Source of the DNA: a virus | IMG/VR virus record: IMGVR_UViG_3300028592_000053 | Location: 1 to 33,432 of that record | Length of the DNA stretch: 33,432 nt | Reading direction: 5' to 3' (one strand) | Shown here: positions 9,046 through 17,171 of the stretch, piece by piece | How positions within the stretch are numbered: the first letter of the stretch is position 1 | Layout: the number at the start of each line of letters is the position of its first letter | Made by a program: the position numbers and the translations under genes | The notes under the pieces: model-generated | What the model was told of the DNA's origin: nothing | Seen by the model: the letters and a program-made list of their open reading frames with translations, nothing else | The model's database searches: none

Positions 9046-9933
9046 TCAGCTTGGAGTGATATTTCTCAAGCTGAAGACCTTATCTAACTGGGAATCGTAG
9101 AAACATTCCACTTTAATTTCGGCTTCGCTGTAGGCGTTTTCTTCAAAACCGATCGGCAAACCCACACCCTTACAGCGGTGTGCGTCAACTTCGAACATCT
9201 CTCCATTGGAGCGCTGTTTAGCCAGAAGAAGAGCTCCGAACTCAGGGAAGACATCGGAGTTCGAGCCGATGGAAACAGCCATTGTCTTAGTGAATGGAGG
9301 CTGAACTTCGAAGGTGGCTGTATCATTGATGGTGAAAGCAGTTGAACCTGAGCCAGCTGTGAACTGAAGACCAAGACTCGCTACGTCGACGGTTGCACCA
9401 CTGTCACCGATCGCCGCTGTTCCAACCAATAAAGTATCGTCGTCGTAGTTCTCGTCGGTACCCCGAGCGAAGTCGATGTTGGAGTAACAATAAATGTTCA
9501 AATCGTCATCGGTGGTAGCCTTCAATACGTATTTGCCGAACTTCAAATTCGCTGGTCCGGTGGACGGAATGGCAGCAACAGAAGCCAGCCCAGTTGTACC
9601 ATTCGCAATGGTGGTTCCATTTTTATTGGCGACTGCGGAAACGGTTCCATCTGTGTCTGGAGTGGTCACTTCGACCGGTGCTTTTCCTAAGAAGAGTTCG
9701 AAAAGGAAGCTGGGGTATTCCTTCACCTTCAAACTCATTTCAGCGGAGATGGTTCCATCTTCGACAGCCCAGGGGTACTTTGAAGAACCCCCCATCAGCT
9801 TTTGAAGTTCGCCGGAAAGCGCGAGAGAAGACCCACCCAACACGCGAAGAATGCCGTAAGGCAATCCTGTCGTTCGTGAATAAGGGGTCACCGAGTGAAT
9901 CCCGAATATAATTCTTGGATCTGACAATGACAT
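9046..9933 (-). CDS. Major tail tube protein
   Basis: A 295-residue protein just before the frameshifted chaperone, preceded by a strong ribosome site (GGGAGG, then seven bases to ATG) and followed by an intrinsic terminator, all features of the abundant tube subunit. Near the start are GELQKLMGGSSKYPWAVEDG and SAEMSLKVKEYPSFLFELFL, reminiscent of tail tube proteins that open with a strand and an alpha segment. Residues about 95-215 form a Gly/Thr/Asp-rich insertion that could be a surface-exposed Ig-like domain on the tube. The C-terminus (EIKVECFYDSQLDKVFSL) returns to a strand-rich core. The family is assigned from position and composition. Confidence 0.8.
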   Translation of the reverse strand: MSLSDPRIIFGIHSVTPYSRTTGLPYGILRVLGGSSLALSGELQKLMGGSSKYPWAVEDGTISAEMSLKVKEYPSFLFELFLGKAPVEVTTPDTDGTVSAVANKNGTTIANGTTGLASVAAIPSTGPANLKFGKYVLKATTDDDLNIYCYSNIDFARGTDENYDDDTLLVGTAAIGDSGATVDVASLGLQFTAGSGSTAFTINDTATFEVQPPFTKTMAVSIGSNSDVFPEFGALLLAKQRSNGEMFEVDAHRCKGVGLPIGFEENAYSEAEIKVECFYDSQLDKVFSLRNITPS

Positions 9934-9974
9934 AATTTCCTCCCTTGGAAATTTTCGTTTTGTTGTTTAAAAAC

Positions 9975-10448
9975 TCAACCTAACTCCGTGGTGAGCTCTA
10001 CTCCTGTAGCTCGGTAGGGATCATTGGAATTCCAAGTGATCGGTCCCACCGGAACTAAACTGTTCACTTTAAATTTGGCACTCGGGAAAATACTGTTAAA
10101 ATTCTGGCAAAAGAAATCTTCCATCACGCGCATGTAACGGAGCATTCGCAGTCCCATGTTCAAGTCGGAAGCGGCATCCGCCACCACGATGATCACTTGG
10201 AACACCAGAGTTTTTGCGACAGCCGGACCGATTCCGCGAGATTGGATATCGTCCAACCCCACCAGGATGTAGGGATCGTAATTCATGATCGCCTCGTTCA
10301 TGCTCTGGATGGCGTAGCCGTCGGTGTTGACGGTATTCAACACGATGGAATCGTTCTTCTCCGTATTCATAGCTGCGATCTGAGTGTTCAGATTCGCCTT
10401 CATGAAGTCCGCTATTCTGACCAGGTAGGTTTCTGGATCGAGCCTCAT
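9975..10448 (-). CDS. Tail terminator / tail completion-like protein
   Basis: A 157-residue protein between the virion-morphogenesis gene and the tube gene, where tail terminator proteins are encoded. Its first half is helical (VRIADFMKANLNTQIAAMN), and the second half alternates strands and a helix around LGLRM-type sequence and ends with YRATGVELTTELG, an alpha/beta plan compatible with gpU-like terminators. Its ATG overlaps the upstream stop by four bases (ATGA), suggesting translational coupling. The specific family is inferred. Confidence 0.6.
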   Translation of the reverse strand: MRLDPETYLVRIADFMKANLNTQIAAMNTEKNDSIVLNTVNTDGYAIQSMNEAIMNYDPYILVGLDDIQSRGIGPAVAKTLVFQVIIVVADAASDLNMGLRMLRYMRVMEDFFCQNFNSIFPSAKFKVNSLVPVGPITWNSNDPYRATGVELTTELG

Positions 10449-10975
10449 GCTTTCGCCTTCCCGACACCTGAGTCATTCAGGGTCTGAGTCATGAACCCAT
10501 CGAGAATGCCCATCCAACGCTCCATTCTTCCCTGCTGTTCGGAGTTGGCGAAGCGAGGGGCTTCGGGACCGATAAACAAGAACTTCCGGAGCGGAATGAC
10601 CTTTCTGGGTTCATCCGACTGGTGGTAGATGGCGTAGGGAACTGCCTTTTCATCTACGCCCAGGTCGAGCTGCCTGCTTTGAATTCGGGTAATATTTCCG
10701 GGCCCGAATTGAACGCTGGCCGCGGCTTCCAGGTAGCCGTTCTTTTTCAAGATCGGATAAAGGAAGCCGACTTCCTTCTGCTTCTTCTGCTTGTAACCGT
10801 CGGAGAGATCGGGATAGAGACCCGGCGACTTCAACTGAAAGATCGACTTCTGGGAACGATAGAAATCCGCTGCGATCAGAGTAAACGGAATCCGTAGATC
10901 GTCCGTGGCCTTCCCTGCTTTTTTCAGGGCGTTCCGGAATTGCTTGTCGTTATCGACCGAGTAACTCGTGAACAT
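10445..10975 (-). CDS. Phage virion morphogenesis protein (Mu gpG-like, Phage_tail_S)
   Basis: A 176-residue protein with the hallmarks of the Mu gpG/P2 gpS-type morphogenesis family: a central SPGLYPDLSDGYKQKKQK segment, a KKNGYLEAA segment, a VPYAIYHQSDE motif, and a RKVIPLRKFLF segment near the end. These correspond to the family pattern of a YP-LS-Y block, an LK-tG-L block, YA-xx-HQ and PaRpFL. The ATG follows the upstream TAG with no gap. In Mu-like phages this protein acts at head-tail completion. Confidence 0.8.
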   Translation of the reverse strand: MFTSYSVDNDKQFRNALKKAGKATDDLRIPFTLIAADFYRSQKSIFQLKSPGLYPDLSDGYKQKKQKEVGFLYPILKKNGYLEAAASVQFGPGNITRIQSRQLDLGVDEKAVPYAIYHQSDEPRKVIPLRKFLFIGPEAPRFANSEQQGRMERWMGILDGFMTQTLNDSGVGKAKA

Positions 10976-11428
10976 CTACCAAGCGTCCCTCTCCATCTTG
11001 AATTCGTACTCAATGGTTCGATCCTTCAAGTAGGAGGTGAGACCCCCGTCGGTGTTGCTGGCTTCCGCATCGATCAGCTCAAGCGTCCCCTTCACAATGG
11101 CGTCCAACATGGCTTCGGCTTTCTTTTCCAAGGTCGGGCCGTCGGGGTCTTGCTTGTTCTTATCTTGCGGAGTCTTGACCGAAAGGATGGACAAGATCCT
11201 CGCCTTGACGAACAGGATGCACACCATCTTCAGGATGAGAAGGGAAGCGGTGCCGCTCACTGGAACTTCGTATCGGTTTTGGATCTTGCCATCGATGTAG
11301 GCGGACACTTGATCGATAAACGAGACGACATCTTCCTGGGTGACCGGAGAAGTGGGACTTGCAGCGGCTGCCAGGAAGGTGATCGACTTAAATTCGCTCT
11401 CAACGTCGGTTCGCGCACAGTAAGCCAA
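10976..11428 (-). CDS. Mu gp36-like head-tail connector protein (DUF1320)
   Basis: A 150-residue protein starting MAYCARTDVE, the typical opening of gp36-like proteins (a Y-C/A-T-x-D-L/V motif). Residues 35-75 form helices with a YIDGKIQNRYEVPV motif, like the YIDgyL...RY-LPL segment of the family. It is followed by the virion-morphogenesis gene, as in Mu. The start codon is TTG (11426-11428), supported by AAGGAG six bases upstream; no ATG is nearby. Role: connector in the neck between portal and tail (family knowledge). Confidence 0.75.
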   Translation of the reverse strand: MAYCARTDVESEFKSITFLAAAASPTSPVTQEDVVSFIDQVSAYIDGKIQNRYEVPVSGTASLLILKMVCILFVKARILSILSVKTPQDKNKQDPDGPTLEKKAEAMLDAIVKGTLELIDAEASNTDGGLTSYLKDRTIEYEFKMERDAW

Positions 11429-11431
11429 GGA

Positions 11432-11704
11432 TTACTCCTTTTTCTTCTTTTTCTTTGACTTCTCGGACTCCTCGTCAGAAGAAGGCTCCACACTAGTTGG
11501 ATTGTCAGATGTCACTTTGTCAGAGGGTGGAGAATTTTCAGGAGATTCTCCCTTCTGACAACCATCTGAACACTTCCCTTCAGGAACCAAATCCGCACAG
11601 ACGAGACCCTTCACCAGCAGCTCATCGGTAGGTTCTCCAGGGAATTCTGTCCCCTTGGTATAAAGCTTCCGTTTGAACCAGAAATCCGTCATCACTTTGT
11701 ACAT
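11432..11704 (-). CDS. Small Mu gp35-like protein with charged tail
   Basis: A 90-residue protein. The N-terminal 40 residues (DFWFKRKLYTKGTEFPG, then a LLVKGLV helix) resemble the small gp35-type proteins found between the capsid and gp36 genes of Mu-like phages. The remaining half is a disordered Ser/Pro/Glu segment with two Cys, ending in a run of six Lys and one Glu. It ends three bases before the gp36-like start and shares its mRNA. The relationship to gp35 is inferred from size and position. Confidence 0.55.
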   Translation of the reverse strand: MYKVMTDFWFKRKLYTKGTEFPGEPTDELLVKGLVCADLVPEGKCSDGCQKGESPENSPPSDKVTSDNPTSVEPSSDEESEKSKKKKKKE

Positions 11705-11725
11705 AGGCCGTTATCTACTTTCTGT

Positions 11726-12385
11726 TTATAAGCAGCGGAAATTCTGAATGAAGAACAATTCGAAATCGTTTGAACCGTTCATCGTTCCGTTGAAGTCCGC
11801 GGTATTGCTTTCGATTGCAGTTGCGCTGGCTGCCATCGTAGGACCGGTGCCTTCCTTTGCGCCATTCAAGGTGCTGAAGAAGACTTGCCCAGCGGCTTCC
11901 ATGCATTTGTTCAGTCCGAGTTTTTCACCTAAGCCCACACCCCAAGTCGCTGCGAATCCGCCGGACTCACAGTTTCCCGGGAAGACAATCGAAGTGACGG
12001 TTTTGAAGGCCTTCGCGCCAGTGGTGGCTGAACTCGCGTTCGCTGCGAAAGTGAAATCCTCCGAGATGGCCACATTCTTGATGTTCGTTCCACTGACGAC
12101 GATCACACAATCTTCGATATCGGTAGTGGTTCCACCCGGAGTGATGACCAAATTTCTTGGAACATCTGGCTGACCTGAGAAGCTGGTTACCGTTACTGCA
12201 TCCGCAGCTGTGCCACCTGCGTGTGCACTCAAAATGGTGGTGGTAGTGGCAGCCAAAGGATTGGTGAAATCCTGACGGTCGACGACAGCCTGTGTAGCAA
12301 GCTTCACGTCGGAATTAATTCGCTTTACCCAAGCGTGAGATGGGCTAGCAAGGAATAGGGATAATCCTAAAATGAGAAATCGCAT
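11726..12385 (-). CDS. Exported decoration-like protein with Sec signal peptide
   Basis: A 219-residue protein in the capsid module that begins with a clear Sec signal peptide (MRFLILGLSLFLASPSHA, predicted cut after A18). The body contains GQPDVPRNLVITPGGTTTD, then VIVVSGTNI and GAKAFKTVTSIVFPG, a pattern I know from beta-sandwich virion decoration or head-fibre proteins. At least four Cys follow (including NCESGG and NKCMEA), which could form disulfides outside the cytoplasm. A strong ribosome site AGGAGG precedes the ATG. It lies behind the capsid terminator hairpin. A signal peptide on a structural-type protein is unusual: it could be an exported host-surface protein built on a virion fold, or the leader may be retained. 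Confidence 0.65.
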   Translation of the reverse strand: MRFLILGLSLFLASPSHAWVKRINSDVKLATQAVVDRQDFTNPLAATTTTILSAHAGGTAADAVTVTSFSGQPDVPRNLVITPGGTTTDIEDCVIVVSGTNIKNVAISEDFTFAANASSATTGAKAFKTVTSIVFPGNCESGGFAATWGVGLGEKLGLNKCMEAAGQVFFSTLNGAKEGTGPTMAASATAIESNTADFNGTMNGSNDFELFFIQNFRCL

Positions 12386-12422
12386 GATTTCCTCCTAAGT
12401 TTTGTTTTTAAATAGAAATTAG

Positions 12423-12455
12423 AAAAATCGGTGGGAGGAAAAAAACTCCTCCCAC
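12423..12455 (-). terminator. Intrinsic terminator after the major capsid gene
   Basis: A perfect nine-pair stem GTGGGAGGA (12431-12439) and TCCTCCCAC (12447-12455) with a seven-base loop, followed on the minus strand by CGA and five T. It lies 24 bases after the capsid stop codon and separates high-level capsid expression from the genes downstream. Confidence 0.85.
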
Positions 12456-12457
12456 GG

Positions 12458-12474
12458 CATCCCGATTGGGGATG
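12458..12474 (-). other. Second hairpin between capsid stop and terminator
   Basis: CATCCC (12458-12463) and GGGATG (12469-12474) form a six-pair stem with a five-base loop immediately after the capsid stop codon. It has no T tract of its own. Together with the following terminator it could protect the 3' end of capsid mRNA from exonucleases. Confidence 0.45.
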
Positions 12475-12478
12475 AAAA

Positions 12479-13411
12479 TTAAGCGATCACATCCTTGATC
12501 AAGTAACCCGCTGTGATGTCGGAGAATAAAACATCGTAGCAGTTGTCCACTAAGATTTCGGTGGAGTTAGGAGGGTTATTCACTGCGTATTTAAACACGC
12601 GTGTAGATCCGCCTCTCATCGCTACTCGGTAGCCCAAGCTTTGCTGATAAACCTGAGCAGAGTCTGGAGCATAGTAGTAAGTGATGTGATTTCCCCAGAT
12701 ATTGGCTAGGGCATCGGTCTGTCCTTCAGAAGCAGAATTGTATTTGCCCGAAGCGACGAAAAGCTTTTCAATGCCCATCGCTTTAGCCAGTTCAGCTTCA
12801 CTCAATTGGCCGGCTCGGTTTTGAGTGTATCCGAGCGCATCCAAAATCTGTGGATGGTAAGCCAAGGTGTTGAAGGTCGGCCAGTTCATGACCGCTTTGT
12901 TCGGAGCGAATCCACACCCATTGAATACTGCCAATCGAGCTGTCTTGAAAACAGCCAATGGGTCAGAAGTCAAATAGCTGCTGAACTGATCATCGCCTGC
13001 CAAAGTTGCAGTCTGAGTCAACACGCTGGAGTTTTGGAATGCTTGTGCGAAAGCGTATTCCTTGTTGGTGTCGATCAAAGAAGTTAGACCAATGGTCTCG
13101 TCCTTCTCGGCATCGAAAGGCAACTCGACGTTGTCGTAGTCGTCTTCAGTCACCAATCCACTTAAACCGTGACTCTCCACGGAGTAGCTGGTGTCCGTGC
13201 GGAAGATCGGCTCGACTCTTCGGTACTGACCACGGCCAGCCACCAGAGAGTGCTCAATACGGATATGAGACTTTCCGTACTTTCCGAGTTTCCCTGTCTT
13301 CTGCTTTACGGAAATCAGAGGTAACAATTGATCCGCGACAAAGCCTTGTGGCTTGTACATTTGGCTCACGTTCGTGAGCAATTTATCGACTATCGCTTTA
13401 ACCTGTGCCAT
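12479..13411 (-). CDS. Major capsid protein
   Basis: A 310-residue protein whose opening (FVADQLLPLISVKQKTGKLG followed by KYGKSHIR) is typical of a large group of HK97-fold major capsid proteins. Further family-like points are an EDDYDNVELPFDAEKDE helix region, the FNGCGFAPNKAVMN segment and ITYYYAPDSAQVYQQSLGY near residue 250. It follows the protease/scaffold and decoration genes, has a strong ribosome site (AAGGGAAGGA) and is followed by paired hairpins, all expected of the most abundant virion protein. Confidence 0.9.
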   Translation of the reverse strand: MAQVKAIVDKLLTNVSQMYKPQGFVADQLLPLISVKQKTGKLGKYGKSHIRIEHSLVAGRGQYRRVEPIFRTDTSYSVESHGLSGLVTEDDYDNVELPFDAEKDETIGLTSLIDTNKEYAFAQAFQNSSVLTQTATLAGDDQFSSYLTSDPLAVFKTARLAVFNGCGFAPNKAVMNWPTFNTLAYHPQILDALGYTQNRAGQLSEAELAKAMGIEKLFVASGKYNSASEGQTDALANIWGNHITYYYAPDSAQVYQQSLGYRVAMRGGSTRVFKYAVNNPPNSTEILVDNCYDVLFSDITAGYLIKDVIA

Positions 13412-13453
13412 GTATTTTTATCCTTCCCTTGGTATAAAAATTCTGTTTTTAAA

Positions 13454-13834
13454 TTATTGAGAAGCGTGAGCTGTTGCCATGTAGACTTCTACTGCAATCA
13501 GATCACCGCTATCGCCAGACTCCATTGCGCGAGCAATGATCTGGTCACCTTCTGCGTTGGGTTTCACAAGAGTGCCGTCGGTGTGAGAAACGAGATCGTC
13601 CCCACGTGTGACGCCTTCCCCGAGAAGACCCTTCGCACCACCGCCTTGAAGAGCCACTTCGGCCATGTCGCCAGAAGTAGTTGGGCTGTTTTGGATGATG
13701 CCGATACAACGGTCTGTGTTTGCTGCACCGACCACGACTGCTTCATCACTGGAACCGAACTTGACGGCTTTCCCTTTGGTGATTGCAGCACTGACTGTGT
13801 AAGTCTGAATTCTTGGCTTGGAATGGCTTGCCAT
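13454..13834 (-). CDS. Capsid decoration / stabilising protein (DUF2190-like)
   Basis: A 126-residue, Gly/Ala/Val-rich beta protein between the protease and capsid genes. It opens with an AITKGKAVKFGSSDEAVVVG segment and has DRCIGIIQNSPTTSGDMAEV, the plan of small head decoration proteins (gpD/DUF2190 type: a start-up strand, a cIGI turn, a G-D-x-A-x-V block). The ATG has AAGGAGGG upstream. It probably binds the outside of the expanded capsid (family knowledge). Confidence 0.75.
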   Translation of the reverse strand: MASHSKPRIQTYTVSAAITKGKAVKFGSSDEAVVVGAANTDRCIGIIQNSPTTSGDMAEVALQGGGAKGLLGEGVTRGDDLVSHTDGTLVKPNAEGDQIIARAMESGDSGDLIAVEVYMATAHASQ

Positions 13835-13867
13835 GTTTAAATCCCTCCTTGGAATTTATTAAATGGT

Positions 13868-14383
13868 TTATGAATAAAGCTTTTCGTTTAATTCTTTGTT
13901 CTCAGAAAGAACCATGTGGAAAGCGACTTCAAGAGAAGGTGCTTTGTTCTCTTTGACTTTCACTTCCGCTAAACGAATCACTTCCGCTTCGGCTTCTTCC
14001 CGAGTCTTGAACTTGCCAGTCGCAGGTGCTGCTGGAGTTGTTCCGTGACCTTGTTCTGAAAACTTCACAGCGCCTTGAAGTTCAATGAACTTCGCCATGT
14101 CGCCTGACAAGAAAGCGTCCTTCTGAGCAGGAACGGCTTTGCCTTCGGACAGAAGCTTTTCGAACTGAGTGTTCTTCTCGACCAATTGAATTTGCTTCTT
14201 CAATTCTGAGCACTGCTTCGCCATTTCAGCGGCTTTCTTTTCTGCGTTGACGAGTTCTTCGCCAGCGGTAGCTGCTTCTGAATCTTTCGCTTTCATTTTC
14301 GCGAGCAAATCCACAAGTGCTGCTTTCAACTGTTCGGGAGTCATCTTATCCAGCATGGCTGGGTCCATGGTCTTATAGTCCAT
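13868..14383 (-). CDS. Internal-start scaffold protein (Mu gpZ-like)
   Basis: Inside the protease gene, in the same frame, an ATG at codon 166 (14383) is preceded by AAAGGA (14398-14393) with nine bases between. Starting there gives a 171-residue protein (MDYKTMDPAMLDKMTPEQLK opening) that contains exactly the scaffold half. Mu makes its scaffold gpZ from an internal start within gene I in the same way. Three more in-frame ATGs follow within 40 bases, but only the first has a well-spaced ribosome site. Confidence 0.7.
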   Translation of the reverse strand: MDYKTMDPAMLDKMTPEQLKAALVDLLAKMKAKDSEAATAGEELVNAEKKAAEMAKQCSELKKQIQLVEKNTQFEKLLSEGKAVPAQKDAFLSGDMAKFIELQGAVKFSEQGHGTTPAAPATGKFKTREEAEAEVIRLAEVKVKENKAPSLEVAFHMVLSENKELNEKLYS

Positions 14384-14878
14384 TGTTTTGATTCCTTTCG
14401 TATCAATGGGTTTACCTTCTGAAAGTTCCACTACGGGCTCCATCTGCTTGATGGTGGGCCGATTCGTGAGACCTGCTCCGAGAAGAACAGGACCGAATTT
14501 CTTTAAAGTCTCATTGTCTTGATAGTCGAAGGCGAAGTCAGGAGAGATGTAGCGGAATTCCTTTTCCGCCAAAACCTTCTCGGCTGCAGGAGTCCACTCC
14601 ACGTCGGCCCAGAGTTCTGTTCCCCCTTCGGCCAGGTAGACATTCTTGATCCAACCAGCCGCAATGTCCTGGCTGGCGTGCTTGTAATCGACGGCGATAT
14701 CGATTCCTCGAACCTTTTCTCGGAAGTTTTTTTCCATCGCCTGGAGGTGTTCAGCCGTGATGTCGAACTTTCCATAAACGGAGTGGAAAAAAGTTCCGGT
14801 TCGGAAAAGTTGAATCTTCTTGGAAACTCCCTCTTCTGAAAGTTGAATCTCCACGCAGGGAGAACGATAAGTTTTCAT
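13868..14878 (-). CDS. Mu I-like capsid protease with C-terminal scaffold
   Basis: A 336-residue protein of the Mu I family. The N-terminal 155 residues are the protease: IDIAVDYKHASQDIAAGWIK, a LWADVEWTPAAEKVLAEKEF block and RYISPDFAFD are the family's signature region, followed by LGAGLTNRP. Residues about 165-336 are a charged helical scaffold (coiled-coil-like around 190-235). The ATG has GAGAGGA upstream. It follows the portal gene by seven bases. In Mu the full-length product digests the scaffold during maturation. Confidence 0.88.
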   Translation of the reverse strand: MKTYRSPCVEIQLSEEGVSKKIQLFRTGTFFHSVYGKFDITAEHLQAMEKNFREKVRGIDIAVDYKHASQDIAAGWIKNVYLAEGGTELWADVEWTPAAEKVLAEKEFRYISPDFAFDYQDNETLKKFGPVLLGAGLTNRPTIKQMEPVVELSEGKPIDTKGIKTMDYKTMDPAMLDKMTPEQLKAALVDLLAKMKAKDSEAATAGEELVNAEKKAAEMAKQCSELKKQIQLVEKNTQFEKLLSEGKAVPAQKDAFLSGDMAKFIELQGAVKFSEQGHGTTPAAPATGKFKTREEAEAEVIRLAEVKVKENKAPSLEVAFHMVLSENKELNEKLYS

Positions 14879-14885
14879 CTTGAAA

Positions 14886-17141
14886 TTATCCTCTCTTTTT
14901 CAACTGAGAAAGCCAATTATTCCACTCGGAAAGTGTAATGTATTTCTCCAGAGAAGCCTTCGAGGGTTGTAATCCGTCAGGGTCAACGTCCTTGTTGGTC
15001 CCTTTCAGATTCGCCACTAAATAACTCTTGCAGTTGTGGTGCAGAGGTGGGCTATACCGCTCCATATTCGGATCATCCTTGGAGAATACGGTGCCGGCCA
15101 AGTCTTGACAGATCGGAGAGACGGGATCTCCGTTCACAAAGGTAAAGCTTTCGATTTCTTCCTGAACGTCCTCGTCGAAGAAGAAGGTGGAGCGAGATTC
15201 GTTCACTGCCTTGGCCACCGTGTTCCCGGCTCCTGCGGCCACAGAAGAACCTTCTAAGAATTTATCTAAACTATCTTGAAGATCGGATTCGACGGTGTCG
15301 TCGGAATCGGTACTGGTGACGGATGAATTAAACTGAAAATAGATCGCCTTCAGTAGATCTTGAATTTGGAAGGTGGTGAGAAGTCCCACTTGAGAGTCGA
15401 TGGATTTTTGGATCGACTTCGGCAATTTTTTATAAAGATCCTCGTCGAGTTGAACGGATTCGAGATCTTCCACCAACTTGATTTTCTTCCCACCAGGAAT
15501 CTCGCCTCGCGCTTGGCGAAGGGACTGAGTCGAAAGATTGGCCAAGAACCCCTGGAGCTCCTTCTTGTAGTCTCGGGAGCCTTTGGGCTCAACCTGAGAA
15601 GTCAGAGACAGGTACTGGGATGGGTTAGCACGCTTCTTCTTGGCCATGAGATCGGCAATCACTTGGCTGCCGACATCACTGAGCATGGTCTTCATCAATT
15701 CACGGAGCTCGTCTGAGCCTTTCGTGATCAAAGCCTTTGGAGTCTTCGGAGACTCATCCAATCGGAGAGAATTGAAGAGAGCCTCCGAAGCCGCAAGGCC
15801 GGGAAGAGCAGGGACACTCGGGTTAGGAGAAGTCACCCGGCTCGGATCCGGCAAACCTTTTTTCGGGAGTCCGTACTTTTTGCGAAGAGCGACTTCGAGA
15901 TCTAAGTCAGGAATGATGGCCTTGCCGTCGATCAACATCTTGAGAATCTCGGCGAGTTCTTTTCCTGCCTTGTCCTTGATTCCGGAACAGGTGAGTTCGG
16001 GATAGGCGGCCTGAGGACCGAAGTTCAATTTAATTAAATCGGGAATCAGACCCCGATTAAAAGTCTCGCAAATCGTTTTGGCCACCGTCTCCAAAGACGA
16101 CAAGAAGAAGTCGGAGAGATCGGTGGAGAGGGCCCACGATCCCGAACCGGACTGACCGAGCTCGAGGAAGTTGGCCAGGAAGGCGACTGCCATTTCGGCA
16201 TTCTCGCGCTCGACATCATTTCGAAGCTTGGAGGAATCGAAATCCGAGGTCAGGAAGCCTAGCTTCCAGCCTTGAGGATAGGTGATGTACTGCTGCTGGT
16301 GAGAGACATACCGTTCCAGCACCTTCTTGGCATTCGTGAATTCAGGAGAATTTTCTTTCCCAGCGGGCACTTCCATGTACGGAGTGGGGACCGCTCCCTT
16401 TTCCGAACCAATGGCGATCAGCTTGAGGAACATGTTCTTGCGCTTCCAGGCTCCATAACAAGGTCGGAGCGCGCTGATGCCTTCGTAGTTGTCGCCTTCT
16501 TTTTCATTCGTGAAGACGAGAAGGAATCGACCATCGAGGTCCTGATAGGTTTGCAAATCTCCGTTCGCCAACTGAGTGACGGACAAGATTTTTCCAGTCT
16601 TGGGGTCGAGGTTCCAGCGTTCAATGGTCTTCTGAACGCGAAGAGCAATCTTGGCTAAGCTTTGATAAGTTCCAAATCTTTCATCATTCGTCACCAGCTT
16701 GTGAGTGATTTCGAACACGGAGTATCCGAATTCGAGCATGGTGAGAATCTCTTGCAGTTGTTGATTCCAGGACTGCGCGAGATCCTTAAATAAGACTTGT
16801 TGAATCAGGTCGGCGTGTAATTGATAGGCAGGATTGGTGCCTTCGGCAGGTTGAATCGACCAGTTGGCACCCAAGATGGGATTCTTGACGGCCTTGAGGC
16901 ACATTTTGACTTTAGGTTCACTTCGGCGAATTTTATCCCAGAGTTCAGCGACCTCGCGACTGCGAAGTTCGGCTAAGTACTCTTCGTAGAAATAGCCACC
17001 GTAGATCTCGGTACCTGACGTACCTGTCTCTTGAACGTGCAAAATCGTTTGCTTCGTTTGCGAGGCGTCCTCGACTGGCGATCCTTCGACCAGTTTAACG
17101 AACGCTCGCCCCATCCGTTGGAGCAGAGATTCCCTTCCCAT
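14886..17141 (-). CDS. Portal protein (Mu gp29-like, DUF935) fused to a MuF head morphogenesis domain
   Basis: A 751-residue protein. Residues about 1-450 are the portal: an RSREVAELWDKIRRSEPKVK segment, a FGYSVFEITHK segment, a KIALRVQKTIERWNLDPKTG region, and ALRPCYGAWKRKNMFLKLIA followed by EKGAVPTPYMEVP. Residues about 560-715 resemble the Mu F (gp30) minor head domain; the end has FVNGDPVSPICQDLAGTVF and YSPPLHHNCKSYLV, matching the C-x-x-L-x-G ... P-x-H-x-N-C signature of that family. Mu keeps these as two genes. The ribosome site before the ATG at 17141 is poor; an in-frame ATG at 17114 is an alternative. Confidence 0.88.
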   Translation of the reverse strand: MGRESLLQRMGRAFVKLVEGSPVEDASQTKQTILHVQETGTSGTEIYGGYFYEEYLAELRSREVAELWDKIRRSEPKVKMCLKAVKNPILGANWSIQPAEGTNPAYQLHADLIQQVLFKDLAQSWNQQLQEILTMLEFGYSVFEITHKLVTNDERFGTYQSLAKIALRVQKTIERWNLDPKTGKILSVTQLANGDLQTYQDLDGRFLLVFTNEKEGDNYEGISALRPCYGAWKRKNMFLKLIAIGSEKGAVPTPYMEVPAGKENSPEFTNAKKVLERYVSHQQQYITYPQGWKLGFLTSDFDSSKLRNDVERENAEMAVAFLANFLELGQSGSGSWALSTDLSDFFLSSLETVAKTICETFNRGLIPDLIKLNFGPQAAYPELTCSGIKDKAGKELAEILKMLIDGKAIIPDLDLEVALRKKYGLPKKGLPDPSRVTSPNPSVPALPGLAASEALFNSLRLDESPKTPKALITKGSDELRELMKTMLSDVGSQVIADLMAKKKRANPSQYLSLTSQVEPKGSRDYKKELQGFLANLSTQSLRQARGEIPGGKKIKLVEDLESVQLDEDLYKKLPKSIQKSIDSQVGLLTTFQIQDLLKAIYFQFNSSVTSTDSDDTVESDLQDSLDKFLEGSSVAAGAGNTVAKAVNESRSTFFFDEDVQEEIESFTFVNGDPVSPICQDLAGTVFSKDDPNMERYSPPLHHNCKSYLVANLKGTNKDVDPDGLQPSKASLEKYITLSEWNNWLSQLKKRG

Positions 17142-17171
17142 GGTGAGAATTTTAAATGAAATGATTCTAGT

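Noticed and set aside
10096-10476. Alternative minus-strand frame of 126 codons over the tail completion gene
   Set aside because: Arg/His/Glu-rich shadow with no ribosome site and no gap in the real gene.
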